From Caldithrix sp964598255 (lineage in GTDB: Bacteria; Calditrichota; Calditrichia; Calditrichales; Calditrichaceae): a stretch of 26,957 nt of DNA. Of this stretch, positions 15,468 through 24,400 are shown in pieces (within the stretch, counting starts at the first letter, position 1; the number at the start of each line of letters is the position of its first letter). The position numbers were made by a program, and so were the translations under genes. The stretch lies in assembly GCA_964598255.1 (NCBI GenBank), contig CAZRBA010000051.1:1-26957 (forward strand), given 5' to 3'. The notes under the pieces are model-generated. The model had not been told where the DNA came from. It saw only the letters and a program-made list of their open reading frames with translations, and ran no database searches.

Positions 15468-18400
15468 ATGAGTAAAAAAAATAACTCTTCACGAGTCAAT
15501 GAAAATATTGCTACTTTGGTAGAATTGCTTCGCTGGCGTGCGAAGACAAAACCCGATCAACGTGCTTACACTTACCTGAAAGATGATCACAAAACCATAG
15601 AAATGACCTACGGCGAACTGGATGCGCGGGCTCGGGCTCTGGCCACATCGCTGCAACGGAAAGGTTTGGAAGGTCATCGTGCATTATTGCTCTACCCACC
15701 GGGACTCGATTACATCGTCGGTTTTTTCGGATGCTTGTATGCCAATGTTATTGCGGTGCCAGCTTACCCACCGGATCCTAACCGTCTCAATCGTTCGCTA
15801 CCCCGTTTGCAAGCAATTGTCAGCGATTCCAAAACAACTATTGCTTTAACAACCGATTCCATTTTGTACATGATTCGCATGATGCGTTTGGGCAGCAAGC
15901 TGGGCAATACATTGGGGCGCATGCCCTTTTTACGCAAATTTCGCACCACCATGCGTTATTTTAGTACCGGACGCGGCGGTGCGGTTGCCGAATCGCGCGG
16001 GTTGGGTGATCTGGAATGGATATCCAGCGACAGCATTCCCAACAGCCTTGCTCAGGAATGGAAAGAACCTGCCATTGATCGGGATACCATTGCATTTTTA
16101 CAATATACTTCGGGGTCCACCGGAGATCCCAAAGGGGTTATTCTTACCCATCATAACCTGTTAGCCAATTCAAAAATCATTTACGATACCATGCAATATC
16201 CGGAGAACGGTGAAGGCGTTTTCTGGATTCCGATTTATCATGACATGGGCCTTATCGGCGGCGTTTTGCAACCGCTTTACGGCGAAGTTCCCAGTACGAT
16301 AATGTCGCCGATCGCTTTCCTGCAACGCCCGCTCAGATGGCTGGACGCTATTAACAATATCGCGAAAGATAAAATTGTAGGCACGGCCGCTCCGAATTTT
16401 GCTTACGAACTTTGCTTAAAAAAGGCCAGTCCCGAACGCATTCAACATTTGGATTTAAGCAATTGGGGAATTGCATTAAGCGGGGCGGAGCCCGTTCGCC
16501 AGCAAACTATCGATCGCTTTTCGGAAGTATTCGGAAAGGTGGGGTTTAAAAAGGAAGCCTTTTTTCCGGCCTATGGTCTGGCTGAAGCCACACTAATGGT
16601 TACCGGCTCAAAACGGTCCGAAGGTCCGGTTTATTTGCATGTGGATAAATATGCTCTTAAAAAAAATCGTATTATCGAAACCACTCCCGAAGATCCAAGC
16701 TGTCAAACGCTGGTCAGCTCCGGGTATAGCCATCCTTCCCAAAAGGTTGCCATTGTAAATCCCGAAACCTTTAAAGAATGCCAACCCGGAGAAATCGGTG
16801 AAATTTGGGTACATGGCCCCAGTGTTTCCCGCGGCTATTACGGAAGAGAAAAAGAGACCAAAGAAACATTTCAAAATTTTATTGCCGATACCAACGAAGG
16901 TCCCTTTTTAAGAACCGGTGACCTTGGTTTAATCAAAGACGGGCGTTTGTATGTTACCGGGCGCGTCAAAGATCTGATTATTATTCGCGGCACCAATCAT
17001 TATCCACAGGATATTGAATTAACCGTAGAAAACGCCCATCCGGAGGTACGCGCCGGTTGTTCGGCTGCCTTTACCATCGATGAAAACGGTCAGGAAGAAT
17101 TGGTCGTTGTCGCCGAAATTCGCCACAGCAAGCATTTGAATTTTAACGAAGTAATCGATGCCATACGTCAGGCCGTTACCGAAAATCACGATTTGCAGAC
17201 AACTGCTGTTGTGCTCATTAAAGCCAGAACCATCAATAAAACTTCCAGCGGTAAAATTCAGCGTCAACTGACCAAAAAAGATTTTTTGGAAAACAATTTA
17301 CAAGTTGTGGCCGAATGGAGAGCCAAGGGTCAACCATCTGCGGCAAAGCAAGCCGATAAAGAAGATGAAAATAAACTATCAACAGAAAAAAGCGAACTTG
17401 CCGCGCAAATAAAACCGGAAACAGCCCGAGGCAAAGAAGATCAGGTAGTGGCAATTGAGAACTGGTTGCGTAACCAATTGGCCGAAACCTTAAACACATC
17501 GGCCGATGAAATTGACATCCGGCAGCCGTTTATCAGCTTTGGACTCGATTCTGCACAAGCCGTTGGTCTGGCGGGCGATTTGGAAGACTACCTCGGACGC
17601 ACGTTGCCCCCTACCCTTATCTGGGACTATCCTACCATTGAAGAGTTGGCCCGTCATTTGGCACAGGAAGGGGTTTCCACTGCAACCCAAATGGTAAAAA
17701 AACCGGCACGCGTGCAAACGGAGGAACCGATCGCTATTATTGGCATGGGTGCGCGCTTTCCCAAGGCCCATAATTTACAGGAATTCTGGAAATTGTTAAA
17801 AGAAAACATCGACGGTATCAGCGAAGTGCCTCCGGATCGTTGGGACAAAGACAAATTTTACGCACCGGAACCTACCCCCGGCAAAATGGTTACCAAATAC
17901 GCTGGTTTTCTGGATAATGTCGATTTGTTCGACGCCCGATTTTTTGAAATTTCACCACGCGAAGCGGTACAAATCGATCCGCAGCAACGTTTATTGCTGG
18001 AGGTAACTTGGGAAGCCTTCGAACATGCCGGAATTCCGGCCGAGCGCTTTATGGGCAGCAACACAGGTGTTTTTGTGGGTATTAGTACGAACGATTATGC
18101 ACGTCTTGGCCACGGTCACTTGGACAAAATTAATCCCTATTCGGGCACAGGAAACGCCTTTAGCATTGCCGCAAACCGCATCTCATATCTTTTTGACCTA
18201 CATGGGCCGAGCATGTCCATGGATACTGCATGTTCCTCTTCATTGGTAGCCGTACACAATGCTTGCCAAAGTTTGCTCGACGGCGAATGCGACATGGCCG
18301 TAGCAGGCGGGGTTAACCTAATTCTCACTCCCGAGCTATCTATTACCTTTTCACAGGCGCACATGTTATCGCCGGACGGTCGTTGCAAAACATTCGATGC

Positions 18401-21400
18401 CAGCGCCAATGGTTACGGACGAGGCGAGGGCGCAGGTGTGGTTGTACTTAAGCGTCTTTCCGATGCGGTACGGGAAGGTGACCGTATTTTGGCCGTAATC
18501 AAAGGTTCGGCCGTGAATCAGGACGGTAAAAGCAACGGAATTACCGCCCCGAACGGTCAGGCCCAACAACAGGTAATTTTAAACGCCTTAGCCAATGCCA
18601 ATGTGGAACCCGAACAAATCCAGTACATCGAAACCCACGGCACCGGAACCATTTTGGGCGATCCAATCGAAATCGAAGCTTTAAAAAGCATAATGTTGCA
18701 AAATCGCAATAAAGATAATTGGCTGTACGTCGGATCCGTTAAAACCAATATCGGCCATTTGGAATCCGCCGCCGGAATCGCCGGATTAATCAAAACGGTT
18801 TTGGCCCTATATTACCAGGAAATTCCGGCCCATCTTCATTTTAAGGAACTGAATCCCCACATTCGCCTGAACGGGGCCCCCATTAAAATTCCGACTAAAA
18901 ACATTGCGTGGAAACGCAGTGAACGCAAACGTCTGGCCGGAGTAAGTGCCTTTGGTTTTGGCGGCACCAATGCGCATGTCATCTTGGAAGAAGCGCCGGA
19001 GCGCAAAAATGTGAATCCCGACCGCGGGACAAGCATTAAAGACCGGCCCTTTATGTTACCCGTTACCGCCAAAGATCAGGAAGCCTTATTGGACTACGCG
19101 CGCGCCGTAAGTCACTTTATTCATCATCATGTGACCGAAGAGCCAAATATGATTTACGATTTGCTCTACACGCTTTCTCTTAAACGTACCCACATGGACA
19201 CACGTTTGACCGTTATTGCCGAAACCAAGGAAGAACTGCGTAAAAATTTGATTGATTTTGTAGAGCAGAAAAACAACCCATGGATTGTTTCCGGACATTT
19301 CAACCCCAATTTCCGCCCAAAATTGGTTTTTGTTTTTTCGGGTCAGGGTCCGCAATGGTGGGCGATGGGGCGCGAACTTTACCAAAAAGAGCCTATTTTC
19401 AGGGCAACCATCGATCGCATTTCACTGCTATTGGAAGAATATGCCGAATGGAACTTAAAAGACGAATTAATGGCCGACGAAGAACATTCCCGTCTGGACG
19501 ATACCGAAATCGCTCAACCGGCTTTGTTTGCCATTCAGGTTGCCTTAAGTGCCCTGTGGCGCACTTGGGGCGTAGTACCCGATGCCGTGGTTGGGCATAG
19601 CGTAGGCGAAGTGGCCGCTGCGCATTTGGCCGGTATTTTAAGTTTGGATACGGCCGTAAAAGTTATTTACCACCGCAGCCGGGTAATGCAACAAGCTACG
19701 GGCAAAGGCAAAATGGCTGCTATCGACCTGCCTTTGTCCGAAGTCCTACAACTCATCGAACCGTATGCCGACCGGTTATCCGTAGGCGCACACAATAGCG
19801 TAAGTTCCACCGTTATTTCCGGTGATGAGGCCGCTATTGACGAGGTTTTTAAAATTCTCGAAGATAAAAATGTTTTTCACAAAAAATTACCCGTTAATTA
19901 CGCTTTTCATAGTCCCATTATGGATAATTATCTACCGGAATTGCAGGAATCGCTTACTGGTATTTTAACCCATTCCATGCAAATTCCGATTGTCTCTACC
20001 GTAACAGGCACATTGGCTCGGGAGGGAGACTACAACGCCTCGTATTGGACACAAAACGTGCGACAATATGTCCGCTTTTCTCAGGCTGTCGATTATTTAC
20101 TGGATGATGATTACAATATTTTTATTGAAATCGGACCTCATCCCGTATTACGCCATTATCTAAAACAAAATGTAGAGCACAAGAAAAAAGAAGTCCGTAT
20201 TTTACCTTCCATTCGGCGTAAAGAGCCCGAATTACGACGCATGTTACTTTCACTGGCCAATCTGTACACCATCGGGTTCCGCTTAGACTGGAAACGGCTT
20301 TACGCTCAAGACGGTCAGCTTTTGGACGTACCTCATTACCCTTTCCAACGCCAACGATATTGGTTAACCGACGAACTGACCTCATCGGAAGAAAAGGTCG
20401 AGACAAAAGGTGCAAAACATGTGCATCCCTTATTGGGCGAAGTTCAAAGTTCGCCTTTCTTTCCGGCCAATGTCAATTGGACCATTCAGCTTAATCCGGA
20501 ATACATTGCTTCCCTGAGTCCCAATCCCGAAGCGGCCAAACTGTTCGTTCCCGAAGCGGCATATCTTGAAATGGCCATTGCCGCTTCGCATCAAATTTTT
20601 CAACAAAAAGCCGCCCGTTTGGAAAACGTCATTTTTAAAAATCTCTTCAGTGCCGAAGATTCTCAAAGCCGGCAACTACAATTCAGTTTGACTCCTGTTT
20701 CATCCCATAAGGCGTATTTTCAGGCCTATAGCAGAATTCACGGGCAAACGGCCGAGAACCAATGGACCATGCACAGTATCGGAGCCATCGTTAAAGCGGA
20801 ACATGCCGACATAACTTGCCCAAAGCCCATTTCGGAATTGATTCGAACACTGAATGCGGTGGAAAATCTGGAAACGTTTTTACTTGATAACGGCGAACCC
20901 TCCGGACTTTACGCACGCAATCTCATGCCGTCTATCGAAGCTCTGTGGGAAAACGGACAAGAACTGTTGGCTCGCATAAATTTGAATAATATTCAGGCCG
21001 GTGGCTGGAACGAATACCACATTAATCCGTACATCCTCAAACTTACGTTCCAATTAATTACCAGCCAATTGAAAAAATCGCATCGGAACATCGAACTATT
21101 CACGGTAAAAGCCTTACGCTCGTTTACCGTTTTACAACCCGGCCAATCCGAATTTTGGCTTTATTTACGCAACCGCTCTACCGGCAGCGGGCGACAGGAA
21201 CTGGTTACGTTTGACTTTTACATTCTTAACGATAACGAAGAAGTAGTACTGGCCGTACACGATTTGCACCTTAAAAAATTTGCCGCGCGCGAAGCCTTAA
21301 GCAATCTTTTGTACACAACCGTATGGAAACCGCTACATAAAGATTTGTTGAAAAAACCCGCACGCGCGTTGGCCAATCGTTGGCTTGTTTTTGACGACCA

Positions 21401-24400
21401 TAGCAACCGGGCGCAGCAATTTGTTCAACAGTTGCAGCAAAAAGGCTACGAATGTTTGCGCATTTTTATTTCTGAAGAAAACACCATATCCGAAGACTTG
21501 AATGTCCACCTAAATCCGAAACAAGCAGACGAAGCTCTGGCTCTTTTGCATTCGCTACTTAACGAAACCAGCGAAGCCGTCTATTTCTGGAATTCGCTGG
21601 AATCCATCGAACGCAGCGAAATTTTAGCCTTTGTTTTAAACGGGTTAAATCAATTGCAAAGCCCGTTACAAAATTTTTGGCTATTAACCCTAAATTCTTT
21701 GCAGGTAAACGGCCAAATACAAAAACCGAATGCCTATCAAGCCTACTTAAGCGACCTGGCTTTTTCGCTGGAAGATCCTGAACGTTTCCGAATCAAACAG
21801 ATCGACTTGGAGCCGGAAAACGGTCGGCTTCTTTTTACGGCTATTGCATTACCGTTTAATGAGAACCGGCTCGCTTTGCGCGAAGGCAAAATTTATGTTG
21901 AGCGTCTGGTGCGTCAATTGCCCTTTGTCAAATCGGATTTCATGGGCGAAATCCCCTCTCTGCCCGAACAACATTTGAGTCCCGCGCAAAACGAAATCGA
22001 AGTGGAAATCAAAGCCATATCGCTAAATCATCGGGATCTAAATACATTGCAAGAAAGCGGGAAATCGTTTTGGGGCGAAATCGGTTTCGAATTTGCCGGT
22101 GTTGTAACCAATCGGGGCAGCGGGGTTGCTGAATTTGAAAAAGGCCAGCGTGTGATGGGGCTTATTCCCGGCGGTTTGCGCAAATACGGGCTTACTTATC
22201 CGGAATTTATTGTTCCCATGCCGGAACATTTGACCTTTGAGCAAGCGGCCACCTTACCATACGACTACTTAACCGCTTACTATGCGCTTTCATATATTAC
22301 CCGCATCGAAGAGGGCGAGCGTATCCTAATCCACAATGCCGATAATCCCACGGGCTTGGCTTTGTTAAACGTGGCGCTACATTTTAAAGCCGAAGTTTTG
22401 GCCACCGTACGTAACGAAAAAAATATGGCATCGTTGAAACAGGCCGGAGCCTCCAAGGTTTTTAGCAGTAAAACACAAGATTATGTAGATGAAATTTTGC
22501 AGTTAACCAAGGGCGAAGGCGTTGATATTATCGCCAATACCGGCGGCCATGAGCAACTGGTAAACAATTTCGCCTTGCTTAAAGACTTCGGACGCTTTTT
22601 GGAATTGAATCCCGACGGTTCCTTTCAGCAATCCATTGTGTACCACAACTTACGGCACAATGTTTCCTTTTTTGCCATCGATCTGGAACATTTGGCCAAG
22701 CAACAACCCAAATTAATCGCCCGGTTGTTTAAAGAAATTTTACCCCACTTCCGGAACGGTATTTACAAACCGTTAAACTTTCAAACATTTTCCGTAAAAG
22801 AAATTAATGTGGCCTTAGCCCATTTAAAAGCAAGACGTTATATCGAAACACCGGTCATTCTGCTTTCTTCTCGGGGGCAACAAGAAGAAGCCGTTACCGG
22901 ACTTTTTCGCAAGAACGGTAACTATTTGTTGGTTGGCGATTTAACCCAGGTAAACGCGGCCCTAATTAAATGGATGGCAGACAACGGCGCGGCTAAAATT
23001 ACGAACCTACCCTTGTCCGAAAAAAAACCTGCTCCCAAACCGCAACTTCCGACATCCGTCACCGTTTTATCCCAATCGGACAACGGCATACCCGATGACA
23101 TTATCGGTGTTTTCATCTCTTTGGATCGGATAGCAACACAGAACTTGCCCGCAGTAAAAAGAATTCTTAACGATGTGTTTAAGGCCAGCGCAAAATTAGC
23201 ACCCGATTTCTTTATTACCATCATTCCGTTTAACCGCATTTTCCTTAAAAATCAGGCCAAGCACTGGGCCCGTTTGGACAACCTTTTAATGGCGTTACAT
23301 GCACAACGTTGGCGCAACGGTTTACCATCGGTACATGTGGAAATGGGCGGTCCGAAGAATATTTCCGAGACCATTGCTTACGCCCGTTGGCAAATTATCC
23401 GCGAACTGTTATTTGTCGAAAAAGGTCACATCATTCTAACCGAGGCCAACTGGAACGCTATTTTCGGTAAAAAACCAGCGGATGAAATCCCAGGCTTTTA
23501 CAGCGAATTAATTCCGCAATCCCTAATTAGCGAAGGAAAAGAATCGGGCAAGGTTTTGCTCGATCGTGCGGAAATTCTGGCTACCGAACCAGAACATCGG
23601 TTTGAACGCATTCGTAACTACCTGGCTCACGAATTGGCAAGCGTTATCAAAGTTTCGGCCGATCAAATCAGCCATCAGCAACCGATTACGCAATTCGGAA
23701 TCGACTCGTTAATGGCTATCGAATTGAAAAATAATATCGAAAAGCAGTTGGGTGTTAACATTCCCATTGCCACTCTTTTACAGGGACCTTCCGTAAATGA
23801 TTTGACCAGCACCATTTTGGAACAATTGGAAGACGAAACTGTACAGCCACCCAAAGTACAGGCCAAAGCCAGTACGGTGCATCAAAAACAAATTGTCGAA
23901 GCACCGCTTTCTCACGGTCAACGCGCCATGTACTTTCAGCACACGATGAATCCCGAAAGCATTTTTAACCTAGCGTATGCCGTGCGCATTCGTTCGGAAT
24001 TTGACAAAGAATTACTCAGGGAATCGTTTCAGGCCTTGGTAGACCGCCATCCTTCCCTGCGCACAACTTTTCACTTAAAAGATGGGCACCCCGTTCAGCG
24101 CATTCATCCAAGCATGCCCGCCTTTTTCATGGAAGAAGATTTGCAAGATTTGGACGAGACCGCTCTTCGGGAACGGCTACAACAAGAAGTGCAAAGCCAC
24201 TTTGATCTTGAAAACGGGCCGCTTATGCGCATTTACTTGTTTAAACGCGGCAAAGCCGATTATATTTTACTCTTTGTCATGCACCATATTGTCACCGACA
24301 TCTGGTCCCAAGCCGTTTTGTTAGACGAACTCAGCCAAATTTTTGAACATTACGGCAATCCGGACATCTTGCCCCCGCTGGAAGCCGATTACACCGATTT

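Noticed and set aside
20418..23462. Frameshift or assembly error as the reason for missing reductive-domain residues
   Set aside because: The frame stays continuous with good fold landmarks before, between and after each lost motif, so local substitutions, not shifts, explain it.
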